A stretch of DNA of 64,000 nt, taken from positions 930,001 to 994,000 of the forward strand of contig OZ007023.1 of assembly GCA_963931525.1 (NCBI GenBank), given 5' to 3'. The DNA is from Fimenecus sp900545625. GTDB lineage: Bacteria > Bacillota > Clostridia > Oscillospirales > Acutalibacteraceae. The notes beneath the pieces were generated by a model. That model searched no databases, was not told the origin of the DNA, and saw only the letters and a program-made list of their open reading frames with translations. Shown here one piece after another: positions 8,625-16,391 of this stretch. A program made the translations under genes and the position numbers. The number at the start of each line of letters is the position of its first letter. The first letter of the stretch is position 1.

Positions 8625-8657
8625 AAAAGCGCGCGCGTATTTCGTGCGTGCTTTTTT
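8625..8657 (+). terminator. Intra-operon hairpin with T run
   Basis: AAAAGCGCGCGCG pairs, with GU wobbles, with CGTGCGTGC and is followed by TTTTTT. It lies between khpA and rimM and could terminate or attenuate transcription into rimM-trmD. Confidence 0.55.
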
Positions 8658-8677
8658 CTTTCGTTGCAGGAGATAAC

Positions 8678-9220
8678 ATGGAGAAACCATTTTTAGAGGC
8701 GGGACAGTGTGTGGGTACACACGGTGTACGCGGGGAAGTGAAGATCCATCCATGGTGTGACACCCCCGATTTTTTGTGCGGATTTTCCACACTGTATTTG
8801 GACGAACAAGGCAAAACGGCGCTGCAAGCGAGGAAGCTTCGCGTGCATAAAAACATGGTGCTGGGGCTTTTTGAGGGGATTGATACAGTCGAAAAAGCGC
8901 AGGCGCTGCGCGGCAGGACCGTCTATATCTCCCGTGCGGAAGCCGACCTCCCCGAGGGGAAGTGGTTCGTGCAGGATCTGCTCGGCTGTAAAGTTAAAGA
9001 CATTGACAGCGGTGCAGAATATGGTACGCTTACGGAGGTCATCCCGGGCGCGGGCGCCAACGACGTGTGGGCGGTCAAAAGAGCAAACGGCGAGACGGTG
9101 CTCGTTCCGGCGATCCCGGATGTGGTGCTTGAAACCGACGTAGCAGCGGGCATCGTGCGAATCCGGCCGCTCCGGGGGCTCTTTGACGGCGAAGCCGTGG
9201 AGGTGCGCGATGCGGATTGA
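8678..9220 (+). CDS. rimM: Ribosome maturation factor RimM
   Basis: Assists maturation of the 30S head by binding S19. The 180-residue protein has the N-terminal RimM domain (residues 5-90, with GTHGVRGEVKIHPWCD) and the C-terminal PRC-barrel domain (about 98-178, with the DLLGCKVKD and GANDVWAVKR segments). The ATG at 8678 has GCAGGAGATAAC in front. An in-frame ATG at 8594 would overlap khpA and is rejected. The stop overlaps the trmD start by 11 bases. Confidence 0.96.
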   Translation: MEKPFLEAGQCVGTHGVRGEVKIHPWCDTPDFLCGFSTLYLDEQGKTALQARKLRVHKNMVLGLFEGIDTVEKAQALRGRTVYISRAEADLPEGKWFVQDLLGCKVKDIDSGAEYGTLTEVIPGAGANDVWAVKRANGETVLVPAIPDVVLETDVAAGIVRIRPLRGLFDGEAVEVRDAD

Positions 9221-9953
9221 TATTATGACGCTTTTCCCCGAAATGTGCGAAGCGGTGCTTTCGGAAAGCATCATCGGCCGCGCGCGCGCAAAAGGTCTTG
9301 TAGACCTGCGATGTGTAAATATCCGCGACTTTACAGAGGATAAGCATAACCGCGTGGACGACGCACCCTACGGCGGGGGCATGGGGATGCTCATGCAGAC
9401 CCAGCCGATCTATGACTGCTATCGATCCCTTTGCACCGGGGACGAAAAACCCTATCTCATTTATCTCTCTCCGCAGGGGAAAACGCTCACGCAGGAAACG
9501 GTCAAGGCTTTGAGCCGCCGTCCGCGCTTGGCGCTTTTGTGCGGGCATTATGAAGGGGTGGACGAGCGCGTGATCGAAGAGATCGTGGACGAGGAAATTT
9601 CGATCGGCGACTATGTGCTCACGGGCGGCGAGCTGCCCGCGCTGGTGCTTACGGACGCGGTCTGCCGCATGCTCGACGGCGTTTTGCCGAACGACGAGGC
9701 AAAATCCTTAGAGAGCCACTACAACGGCTTGCTCGAATACCCGCAGTACACGCGCCCGCCCGTCTGGCATAATCGTGAGGTGCCGGCAGTGCTGTTGTCG
9801 GGGCACCACGAGAACATAGAAACATGGCGGCGCGAGCAATCGCTTCGCCGAACAGCCTTGCGGCGGCCCGATCTGCTCGAACACGCGCCGCTTAACGACA
9901 AGGATCGAAAAATCCTGCAATCATTGCAAGAGGAAACAAGTAACGGGGTGTAA
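9210..9953 (+). CDS. trmD: tRNA (guanine37-N1)-methyltransferase TrmD
   Basis: SpoU-TrmD (SPOUT) family enzyme that uses SAM to methylate G37 of tRNAs reading CNN codons, preventing +1 frameshifting. The 247-residue product shows MRIDIMTLFPEMCEAVL at the start, the DDAPYGGGMGMLMQ motif, the knot region LLCGHYEGVDERV, and IGDYVLTGGELPA. The ATG at 9210 lies inside the end of rimM with GTGGAGGTGCGCG upstream, which implies translational coupling. Confidence 0.97.
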   Translation: MRIDIMTLFPEMCEAVLSESIIGRARAKGLVDLRCVNIRDFTEDKHNRVDDAPYGGGMGMLMQTQPIYDCYRSLCTGDEKPYLIYLSPQGKTLTQETVKALSRRPRLALLCGHYEGVDERVIEEIVDEEISIGDYVLTGGELPALVLTDAVCRMLDGVLPNDEAKSLESHYNGLLEYPQYTRPPVWHNREVPAVLLSGHHENIETWRREQSLRRTALRRPDLLEHAPLNDKDRKILQSLQEETSNGV

Positions 9954-10017
9954 ACAGAACCGCCAAAAGGACACAGGAAGCCGCATTTACACAGCAGAGC
10001 TTTGGAAAGGTGATTTT

Positions 10018-11406
10018 GTGGAGAAAAAACTGAGCGCAAAAAATTATGTCGGCTATACACTGGTGGATTTCGCCAACAACCTCGCGTTCTGCGTGATGAG
10101 CTCGTACCTCACGCTCTACTGCACGGACATCCTCGGCATGTCGGGCGCGGTCATCAGTGCGATCCTTATTATTGCGCGCATCTGGGACGCCATCAACGAC
10201 CCGATGATGGGCTTCTTAGCGCAGAGAAGGCGCCCTGGCAAAAACGGCAAATACAAGCCCTTCATCCTCTGGGGCGGCATCCCGCTTTCCTTGGCGGCCG
10301 TGCTCGTCTTTACCAAGGTCAGCGACAGCGTGGCGTTTAATACCGCGTGGGTGGCGGTGTTCTATATCGCCTACGGGATGCTGTATACCGTGCTGCTTGT
10401 GCCTTACGGCTCGCTTGCCTCTGTCATGACGAACAAGGAAAACGAGCGCTCGATTTTATCCATTTGCCGCTCCATCGGCGCAGGGATCGGGAACCTGCCG
10501 ACTTTTATCTTCCCCATCGTCGTGATGTCGGCGGGCACGGGCGGCAACCAGATGGATGAAACGCGCCTGTTTTGGGCAATGGTCGTTATCGCCGTCTCGA
10601 TGTGCATGATCTATGCTGTGTCTTACAAATGCATTGACGAGCGTGTGCTTGTTGAAACCTCCGCACAGAAGACCGGGGTGCTCACCGTGCTCAAGCACAT
10701 TTTCAAAGACCGCGCGTTCATCGTTATGAGCCTGCTCGGCTGCCTTTTGATGGCGGTGCAGATGTATACGAACACCGTCAACCTGTATCTGTTTAAGGAC
10801 TATTTTCAAAACAGCTCCATGAACACGGTCTATATGGTCGTTTCCTACGCGCCGATGGTCATTATGATGCCGTTCGTGAATGTGCTGATCAAAAAGTTCG
10901 GCAAAAAGGAGATCTGCGTCGCGGGGCTTGCCGTCTCCACGGTCGCAAGCTTCCTTACATACATCTTGAAAGTCGGCATGGACAATGTCTGGCTGTTCAT
11001 CATCCTTGCGGTGTTCGTCAATATCGGCATCGGCTTCCTCACACTGGAGGTCTGGGCGATGGCGGCGGACATCATCGACCACCAGGAGTGGGTCACGGGC
11101 AGGCGCGAGGAGGCGTCGAACTACGCGATCTTCACTTTTATGCGTAAAGTGGGGCAGGCGCTCGCGGCGCTCGCGCCTTGGTTCGTCAGTCTTGCGGGGT
11201 ATGACAGCTCCAAAGCCGGTACGGGCATTTCGCAGGGCGAAGCGGTGCTTTCGGGTATGTACGACATCGCGACCCTCGTCCCCGTGGTGCTGTTTGCCGT
11301 GATGCTGGTGCTCGCCATCCTCTATCCGCTGAATAAAAAGACCACTGAAAAAATGCACGCCGAACTTGCCGTGCTGCACGAAAGCCAGCACGTCGAAACG
11401 GTTTAA
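10018..11406 (+). CDS. GPH-family sugar:cation symporter
   Basis: Glycoside-pentoside-hexuronide:cation symporter family (MFS superfamily), which imports sugars or glycosides with Na+ or H+. The 462-residue protein has about twelve membrane segments and the family pattern near the N-terminus: NYVGYTLVDFANNLAF, then RIWDAINDPMMGFLAQR, and the KPFILWGG loop. The start is GTG at 10018 after GGAAAGGTGATTTT. It lies 64 bases after trmD and 11 bases before a sulfatase, so the pair probably handles a sulfated glycan fragment. The exact sugar cannot be read from the sequence. Confidence 0.9.
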   Translation: MEKKLSAKNYVGYTLVDFANNLAFCVMSSYLTLYCTDILGMSGAVISAILIIARIWDAINDPMMGFLAQRRRPGKNGKYKPFILWGGIPLSLAAVLVFTKVSDSVAFNTAWVAVFYIAYGMLYTVLLVPYGSLASVMTNKENERSILSICRSIGAGIGNLPTFIFPIVVMSAGTGGNQMDETRLFWAMVVIAVSMCMIYAVSYKCIDERVLVETSAQKTGVLTVLKHIFKDRAFIVMSLLGCLLMAVQMYTNTVNLYLFKDYFQNSSMNTVYMVVSYAPMVIMMPFVNVLIKKFGKKEICVAGLAVSTVASFLTYILKVGMDNVWLFIILAVFVNIGIGFLTLEVWAMAADIIDHQEWVTGRREEASNYAIFTFMRKVGQALAALAPWFVSLAGYDSSKAGTGISQGEAVLSGMYDIATLVPVVLFAVMLVLAILYPLNKKTTEKMHAELAVLHESQHVETV

Positions 11407-11417
11407 GGAGGGGGAAC

Positions 11418-12833
11418 ATGGCAAAACGACCGAACCTCATCTATGTGTTCGCCGACCAGCTGCGGTATTCCAGCGTCGGCTTTAACGGCGATGAATACGC
11501 GCATACGCCGTTCCTCGACAGCTTCGCGGACGAGTGCGCCAACATGGAAAACGCCGTTTCGGGCCACCCCGTGTGCGCGCCGTACCGCGCCTCGCTCTTA
11601 ACCGGGAAATACACCACGGGCGGCACGGGCATGGTCATCAACGAGCTGCGTATCAATCCGCACCACCGCACGCTTGCGCATGTGCTCACCGAAAACGACT
11701 ACGGCACGTCCTACATCGGCAAGTGGCATATGTACGCTTCCCGGCTCGGGCACCATTACGACACGAAAAATTCCTATATCCCGAAAGGTGAAAACCGCCT
11801 TGGCTTTGACGAATACTTCGCGGCGTACAATTTTCATCACGAGTATTACGCGCCCAAGGCGTATTACCATCTCGATTCCCCCGAAAAAATTTACTGCAAG
11901 GGCTACGAGCCCGACGACCAGACCGACCTTGCCATGGAACGCATCCGTGCGCACAAGGCGGACGGTCGGCCGTTCGCGCTGTTTTTGTCCTACGGTACGC
12001 CGCACGACCCGTGGACGCGTGAGAACGTACCGAAAGAATACTACGACCTGTTTCGGGACACCAAATTCCCCACGCCGCCGAATTACAAAAAGCACAACGA
12101 CCCGCACGCCGACGGCTGGGCGCGGTTTTTACCCGGCAAGCGCAAAAAGCTCAACGACTGGAAGCGCGCCTATTATGCCATGGTGGCGAACCTCGACTAT
12201 AACGTTGCAAGGCTTTGGGCGTTTATAAAGGAACAGGGGCTTGCCGACAATACGATCTTTGTCTTTACCTCCGACCACGGCGAGATGTTCGGCGCGCACG
12301 GGCGGCACGCGAAGAATATTTTTTACGAAGAGTCCGTCCGCGTGCCGTTCCTCATCAAATGGGGCGACCGCCTGCCTGCCGGGCGCAACCAAACGCCCGT
12401 AAACACGGTGGACATCGCGCCGACGCTGCTTTCCATGCTGAGCCTTCCCACGCCGCAGGAAATGCAGGGCGTGGACTTGAGCGACGCGGTGCGAAGCGGC
12501 GCCTTCCGAAAGAATGACTGCCTGTTGATGGGTACGGGCCCCACCGCCATTTACGGCAACGGCACGGAGTGGCGCGGTATCCGTTCCGAACGCTTCACCT
12601 ACGCCGTTTACAAGGCGGGGAAGCAGGAGTTTCTGTTCGATAATCTCCAAGACCCCTACCAGCTGCACAACCTCATCCGCGACCCGGCGTTTGCCGATAC
12701 CGTAAACGCCCTGCGCGCGGAAATGTATGAAAAAATGGACGCCGTCGGCGATAAATTCCGCTGGAACAGCTACTACAGGCGCCACTGGGTCAAGGATCGA
12801 AAGATCCTTGTCACCACAGGGGAAGAGAATTAA
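11418..12833 (+). CDS. Type I sulfatase (cysteine type)
   Basis: Hydrolyses sulfate esters, probably on sugars. The 471-residue protein has an N-terminal alkaline-phosphatase-like metal site (LIYVFADQLR), the activation motif CAPYR in HPVCAPYRASLLTGKY with the cysteine at residue 53 (the formylglycine precursor), GKWHMY, and FTSDHGEMFGAHGRH. The C-terminal part contains the usual EWRGIRSERFTYAVY strand. No signal peptide is seen, so it is predicted to be cytoplasmic and to act on imported substrate, which fits the symporter 11 bases upstream. A cysteine-type sulfatase in an anaerobe needs a radical SAM maturase (anSME); none is in the window. Confidence 0.9.
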   Translation: MAKRPNLIYVFADQLRYSSVGFNGDEYAHTPFLDSFADECANMENAVSGHPVCAPYRASLLTGKYTTGGTGMVINELRINPHHRTLAHVLTENDYGTSYIGKWHMYASRLGHHYDTKNSYIPKGENRLGFDEYFAAYNFHHEYYAPKAYYHLDSPEKIYCKGYEPDDQTDLAMERIRAHKADGRPFALFLSYGTPHDPWTRENVPKEYYDLFRDTKFPTPPNYKKHNDPHADGWARFLPGKRKKLNDWKRAYYAMVANLDYNVARLWAFIKEQGLADNTIFVFTSDHGEMFGAHGRHAKNIFYEESVRVPFLIKWGDRLPAGRNQTPVNTVDIAPTLLSMLSLPTPQEMQGVDLSDAVRSGAFRKNDCLLMGTGPTAIYGNGTEWRGIRSERFTYAVYKAGKQEFLFDNLQDPYQLHNLIRDPAFADTVNALRAEMYEKMDAVGDKFRWNSYYRRHWVKDRKILVTTGEEN

Positions 12834-12838
12834 AAGCG

Positions 12839-12874
12839 TCCCGCGCACTTTTAAAGTGCGCGGGGCTTTGTTTT
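12839..12874. terminator. Bidirectional terminator between convergent genes
   Basis: CCCGCGCACTTT and AAAGTGCGCGGG form a perfect stem flanked by TTAAAAGCGT on the left and CTTTGTTTTA on the right. It ends the symporter-sulfatase unit and may also serve the convergent membrane protein gene. Confidence 0.85.
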
Positions 12875-14573
12875 ATCCGAAAACAGGTTCCTGCTTTTCC
12901 GTGTAGTGCTCCGGGTCGATGGGCGTTTGCGTAACACCATCGAGCTGCCACTGCTGTATAAACTTCGAAGAAGGGCTGTACCGGTGCATCAGATAGTTGG
13001 ATGCGCGTTCCGCCAAACCCAAACCGTTTCCGCTCAGCGGGAACCGCTGCGAAAAATACAAGCCTTCTGTTGAGACCAGATCCCCCCAAGCGTCTCCGCC
13101 CCCGAAATGCCGTGTTGCGGCGACATACACACGGCGGTTCGTACTGCCGTGCGGAAAGGCGTACTCACAGCCGATGGGTTCATAAGTCATGTTGCTGTAA
13201 GCATCCTCCTGCGCGTTCCAGCTCTCCTGAAACGGTGTAATTTGCACGCTTTCCCCCTCTTTTTCCGCAAGCACGAGGCAAAGGCGGGCGGGGGCGTGTT
13301 CTGTTGAAGGGGGCGAGAAAGCGTCAGGGTCAAATAAAAAATACAGGCTCTCACGGAAATGCGCCTCGTAACCGTCCGGATAGCACAGGCAATAGAGCGT
13401 CCGCACGCCGTTATCTTCCCAGCTGCTCCCCCAAAACTGATATGCGCGCACAGTCATATCCGGGCCGTACCAGCTTCCCCCGGCGGTGCTGTCCGTTATG
13501 ACCTGCATGGTCGCCATGTCCGTATACAAAAGCACCTCGCTGTCCGGCAGGTCCGCGGCGATGTCGGCGGGCAGCCCCAGCGAAACAAGATGTTCGCGCG
13601 CGGCGGCCGCATCCGTACCTTGCGTGTCTGCCTGCACATACGGCGCGGTCGCAGGCTGGCGCAGGGCGGCGGCGACCATCCCTAAGATCGGCAGCAAGGC
13701 AAACACAACGACGACCGCTGCAAGCCGCCGCCTGCTTTTTCGGGGAAACGGCTCTAAAATCGTTTCCTGCGGCTCTCCGCTGCAAATGACGCGGCGCATG
13801 CGCCAAAACAACACGGTAAACACGACAAAGGCGATCACCATGGCGACCGGCATCGAACGGCCCATGTAATGCTCCAAATCCTCCATATACGCCGACCGCT
13901 CTGTCGATTCCCGCCACATTGCGCAGTAAAAAAAGTCGCTTAAAAGGAAAAGGAACAAGCTCGGAAAAATCCCGGGAATCAGCGGGTCGCCCGGTTCATA
14001 GGCAGCGTTGTATACCTCGCAAAGCACCGCATACAGCGCGCAGATAAAAATACCGTCCGCCACCCACGCCGCGATGTGGGTGATCGTAGCGGGCACGGTC
14101 AAAATGCCGAAATACAGCGTTACGCAAAATGCGAAGATCTGTAAAAACAGCGCGGCGGGCTGCAAAAAGAAGATTTTTTTTGCCTTCCGGCTCACCGTGC
14201 GCAGACGCAGCATCGAAAACAGCACCAAAAGCCCGCCCGCGACCTGAAACAGCAGGTCGGTGTTCGGCGAAACGAACAGGCAAAGGTGCGAAAGCAGCAG
14301 CCCAAGCCCCAAACAGTCCATGGTCACATGCATCGGGCGCGGCTCGACGTTGCCGTACAGGTCTGCATACCGCGCTTGCAGTGTTTTTAATTTTCCCATG
14401 TGCGCCACGGCGTTTTCGGCGGCTTCTTTTTCTTCCATCCCAGTGGCGATATTCTGCTCGTAAACCGTTTCCAAATGGTCGAGCAGCTCGTCCTCGGCTG
14501 CCCGGCGCTGTTTGCGCGCCCGGATCGGTTCGACGGCTTCGCGCGCGAAATCGGAAATCTCACGTGGCAGCAT
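12873..14573 (-). CDS. Permease-prefix-domain membrane protein of unknown function
   Basis: The first 90 residues are charged and helical (EISDFAREAVEPIRARKQRRAAEDELLDHLE and TGMEEKEAAENAVAHMGK). This is the permease-prefix domain 1 layout often encoded next to PadR regulators. Several membrane segments follow (about 95-335, including LAAVVVVFALLPILGMVAAAL near the end), then a soluble domain of about 220 residues expected outside the membrane. The ATG at 14573 overlaps the end of padR by 14 bases and has GGGAGGGGTGCAAA in front, so translation is coupled. The full length is 566 residues. The function is unknown; the PadR linkage suggests a stress or antimicrobial response. Confidence 0.8.
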   Translation of the reverse strand: MLPREISDFAREAVEPIRARKQRRAAEDELLDHLETVYEQNIATGMEEKEAAENAVAHMGKLKTLQARYADLYGNVEPRPMHVTMDCLGLGLLLSHLCLFVSPNTDLLFQVAGGLLVLFSMLRLRTVSRKAKKIFFLQPAALFLQIFAFCVTLYFGILTVPATITHIAAWVADGIFICALYAVLCEVYNAAYEPGDPLIPGIFPSLFLFLLSDFFYCAMWRESTERSAYMEDLEHYMGRSMPVAMVIAFVVFTVLFWRMRRVICSGEPQETILEPFPRKSRRRLAAVVVVFALLPILGMVAAALRQPATAPYVQADTQGTDAAAAREHLVSLGLPADIAADLPDSEVLLYTDMATMQVITDSTAGGSWYGPDMTVRAYQFWGSSWEDNGVRTLYCLCYPDGYEAHFRESLYFLFDPDAFSPPSTEHAPARLCLVLAEKEGESVQITPFQESWNAQEDAYSNMTYEPIGCEYAFPHGSTNRRVYVAATRHFGGGDAWGDLVSTEGLYFSQRFPLSGNGLGLAERASNYLMHRYSPSSKFIQQWQLDGVTQTPIDPEHYTEKQEPVFG

Positions 14574-14907
14574 TTTGCACCCCTCCCAAAACGCGGTTGA
14601 CCGCCGTCTGATATGTGTCCCACGCCTCGCGTTCGTCGGCAAGCTCTTTTCTGCCTTTGTCGGTGATCCGGTAGTATTTGCGCTTTCGCGCACTGCCCTC
14701 CACCTGCACCCAGCGCGCGGTCAAAAGCCCGTCCATTTCCAGCGCGTGCAAAATGGGGTAGAGCGTGCCTTCGTTCATCTGAAAGACCTGCCGGCTCTCA
14801 AGCTCCACAGTCTTGATGATCTGATAGCCGTACATCTCCCCGCGTGCGAGCACCCCCAGCACCAAAAGCGGCGTACTGCCCTTTGCGAGCTCCTTGCGGA
14901 TTTTCAT
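14560..14907 (-). CDS. PadR-family transcriptional regulator
   Basis: Winged-helix repressor family that responds to phenolic acids, drugs or envelope stress. The 115-residue protein has the PadR N-terminal wHTH with the usual pattern (LLVLGVLARGEMYGYQIIK, then MNEGTLYPILHALEMDGLL) and a short C-terminal dimerisation helix, as in the short PadR subclass (PadR-s1). The ATG at 14907 follows AGGAGGCAACCG. It is encoded upstream of, and overlapping, the membrane protein it probably controls. A large dyad covering its promoter (14983-15037) is the likely autoregulatory operator. Confidence 0.93.
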   Translation of the reverse strand: MKIRKELAKGSTPLLVLGVLARGEMYGYQIIKTVELESRQVFQMNEGTLYPILHALEMDGLLTARWVQVEGSARKRKYYRITDKGRKELADEREAWDTYQTAVNRVLGGVQNAAT

Positions 14908-14982
14908 CGGTTGCCTCCTTCCTGTTTGCGCTTCTTGTTTTTCATTTCTTGTATTTTTGCGTTCGTTTTCTATATTGCAAGG

Positions 14983-15037
14983 ATACCTTTAGTATCTATG
15001 TATAGCGTAGCACAAAATACATAGATTGTCAAGGTAT
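14983..15037. promoter_or_regulatory. Extended dyad, probable PadR operator
   Basis: Two nested, evenly spaced inverted repeats: ATCTATGTAT (14994-15003) with ATACATAGAT (15017-15026), and outside them ATACCTT (14983-14989) with AAGGTAT (15031-15037). Both arms have 4 bases between the inner and outer parts. The ATGTAT/ATACAT core resembles known PadR sites (ATGT...ACAT). The dyad covers the -35 and -10 of the padR promoter. Confidence 0.75.
15004..15032 (-). promoter_or_regulatory. padR promoter
   Basis: On the minus strand, TTGACA (15032-15027) and TACGCT (15009-15004) are 17 bases apart. The whole promoter is buried in the dyad at 14983-15037. Confidence 0.7.
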
Positions 15038-15129
15038 ATTTCCGCGAAAGAAAGATAAAGAAAAACAGGGTGCGCGCAGCAGCGCGCTCTGCAAATCTCG
15101 CCGAAAGAGCGAAAAATCCTGAAAAAGGC

Positions 15130-15158
15130 TTGACGCGGCGGGATTTGTTTGCTAAAAT
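15130..15158 (+). promoter_or_regulatory. Sigma-A-type promoter of rpsF-ssb-rpsR
   Basis: TTGACG at 15130-15135 and TAAAAT at 15153-15158 with a 17-base spacer. Confidence 0.8.
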
Positions 15159-15252
15159 ATGAAACCGCTGTAAAAGAAAAACGTTTTACGGCTCCTTCCC
15201 GCGGGGAAACAGATCGCCCGCGGGCGAAAGTCCATAAGGAGGTGCAAAAAGA
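15159..15252 (+). promoter_or_regulatory. Structured rpsF leader, possible S6:S18 motif
   Basis: The leader of about 90 bases holds two stems: GTAAAA/TTTTAC (about 15170-15189), and a CCCGCGG/CCGCGGG pair around 15198-15224 followed by GCGAAAG. Many bacteria carry an S6:S18-binding autoregulatory RNA upstream of rpsF. The position and GC stem fit, but I cannot confirm the conserved bulge, so this is a candidate only. Confidence 0.35.
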
Positions 15253-15531
15253 ATGTCGAAGTATGAAGCTGTGGTCGTGTTCTCCGCTGCGGGGACCGAG
15301 GAAGCCACACAGGGCCTTGTTGAAAAGTTCAAGGCGCTCATTGAAGCGAACGGCACTCTCGAAAGCGTTGACGAATGGGGCAAGCGTAAGCTCGCCTATG
15401 AGATCAACGACGAGGCTGAAGGGTACTATGTCGTCTTCAATTTTGACTGCGAACCCGCATTCCCGGCGGAGTTCGAGCGCATTGCCGGCATCACCGACGG
15501 CGTGCTGCGTTCGCTCGTCGTGAAGAACTGA
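15253..15531 (+). CDS. rpsF: 30S ribosomal protein S6
   Basis: Platform protein of the small subunit that pairs with S18. The 92-residue product carries the S6 pattern: MSKYEAVVVFSAAG at the N-terminus, then DEWGKRKLAYEIN and EGYYVVFNFD. The ATG at 15253 has AAGGAGGTGCAAAAAGA in front. It is the first gene of the conserved rpsF-ssb-rpsR operon. Confidence 0.97.
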   Translation: MSKYEAVVVFSAAGTEEATQGLVEKFKALIEANGTLESVDEWGKRKLAYEINDEAEGYYVVFNFDCEPAFPAEFERIAGITDGVLRSLVVKN

Positions 15532-15548
15532 AAGCGGAGGGAAACAGC

Positions 15549-16022
15549 ATGTTGAATTGCGCAGTTATCATGGGCAGACTGACCGCTGACCCCGAGCTTC
15601 GCACAACGAACAGCGGGATCTCGGTCACGAGCTTTTCCGTCGCCGTGGACAGACGGTATTCGCGCCAAAGCGAAGAGCGGCAGACGGACTTTATCAACGT
15701 AGTCGCATGGCGGCAGACCGCCGAATTTGTGACGCGCTATTTCCACAAGGGTTCCATGATCGCGGTGCAGGGTTCTATCCAGACCCGCAATTATGAGGAC
15801 CGCAACGGCAATAAGCGCACCGCTTTTGAGATTGTCGCGGACAATGTTTCGTTCTGCGGCAGCAAGGCGGAGACCGGTACGGGTGCAGCGCCCGCTGCGG
15901 CGGCGCGTCCCGCGCCCGCGTACCAAAGCGGCAACGCCGAGGGCTTCTCGGTTCTGCCGACCAACGATGACGACGCGTTCCCCTTCGCGGGGGCGGATGA
16001 CGACGACGGGCTTCCGTTCTGA
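15549..16022 (+). CDS. ssb: Single-stranded DNA-binding protein
   Basis: Coats single-stranded DNA and recruits replication and repair partners. The 157-residue protein has an OB fold at residues 1-105 (MLNCAVIMGRLTADPELR, then FINVVAWRQTAEFV and GSIQTRNYEDRNGNKR), an Ala/Pro-rich linker, and a C-terminal acidic tip ending DDDDGLPF, the partner-binding peptide. A near-repeat of the tip (DDDAFPFAGA) lies just before it. GGAGGGAAACAGC precedes the ATG. Confidence 0.97.
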   Translation: MLNCAVIMGRLTADPELRTTNSGISVTSFSVAVDRRYSRQSEERQTDFINVVAWRQTAEFVTRYFHKGSMIAVQGSIQTRNYEDRNGNKRTAFEIVADNVSFCGSKAETGTGAAPAAAARPAPAYQSGNAEGFSVLPTNDDDAFPFAGADDDDGLPF

Positions 16023-16055
16023 GCCTGCCGAACTTGAAACAAGGAGGATTCCATC

Positions 16056-16295
16056 ATGGCTTATGATAGACAAGGCGGCCGCGGCAGAAAGCGCAGAAAA
16101 GTATGCTCTTTCTGTGTCGAGAAGGTCGAAAAGATCGATTACAAGGATGCGGCGAAGCTGCGCCGTTATACCTCGGAGCGTGCAAAGATCCTGCCCCGCC
16201 GCGTGACGGGCACCTGCGCGAAGCATCAGCGTGAGCTGACCACCGCGATCAAGCGCGCCCGCGCGATCGCGATCCTGCCCTACACGGCGGACTAA
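16056..16295 (+). CDS. rpsR: 30S ribosomal protein S18, zinc-binding form
   Basis: Partner of S6 on the 30S platform. The 79-residue product has the S18 core (DYKDAAKLRRYTSERAKILP, RRVTGTCAKHQRELTTAIKRAR). It also has the cysteines of the C+ form: CSFC near residues 17-20 and CAKH near 53-56, suggesting zinc binding. AAGGAGGATTCCATC precedes the ATG. It is the last gene of the operon, with a strong terminator 50 bases on. Confidence 0.97.
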   Translation: MAYDRQGGRGRKRRKVCSFCVEKVEKIDYKDAAKLRRYTSERAKILPRRVTGTCAKHQRELTTAIKRARAIAILPYTAD

Positions 16296-16349
16296 AGTTC
16301 TGCTGAGGATTCTGATGCCTACAGATAGGATTGTCACAAAATTAAAACA

Positions 16350-16391
16350 ATAAAAATTGGCTGTTGCTTTTTGCAACAGCCAATTTTTATT
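16350..16391. terminator. Strong bidirectional terminator
   Basis: AAAAATTGGCTGTTGC and GCAACAGCCAATTTTT form a long perfect stem with an A run before and a T run after. It closes the rpsR operon and also overlaps the end of the convergent DUF2130 gene. Confidence 0.92.

Noticed and set aside
10456..11424. 322-codon minus-strand frame inside the symporter gene
   Set aside because: Antisense shadow; the plus-strand frame has a full family match over the same bases.
15149..15523. 124-codon frame overlapping rpsF in another phase
   Set aside because: rpsF is unambiguous here and the alternative is a shadow with no motif.
16350..16391. Possible CRISPR-like or tandem repeat
   Set aside because: It is a single A/T-flanked terminator stem; no repeat-spacer array exists in the window.
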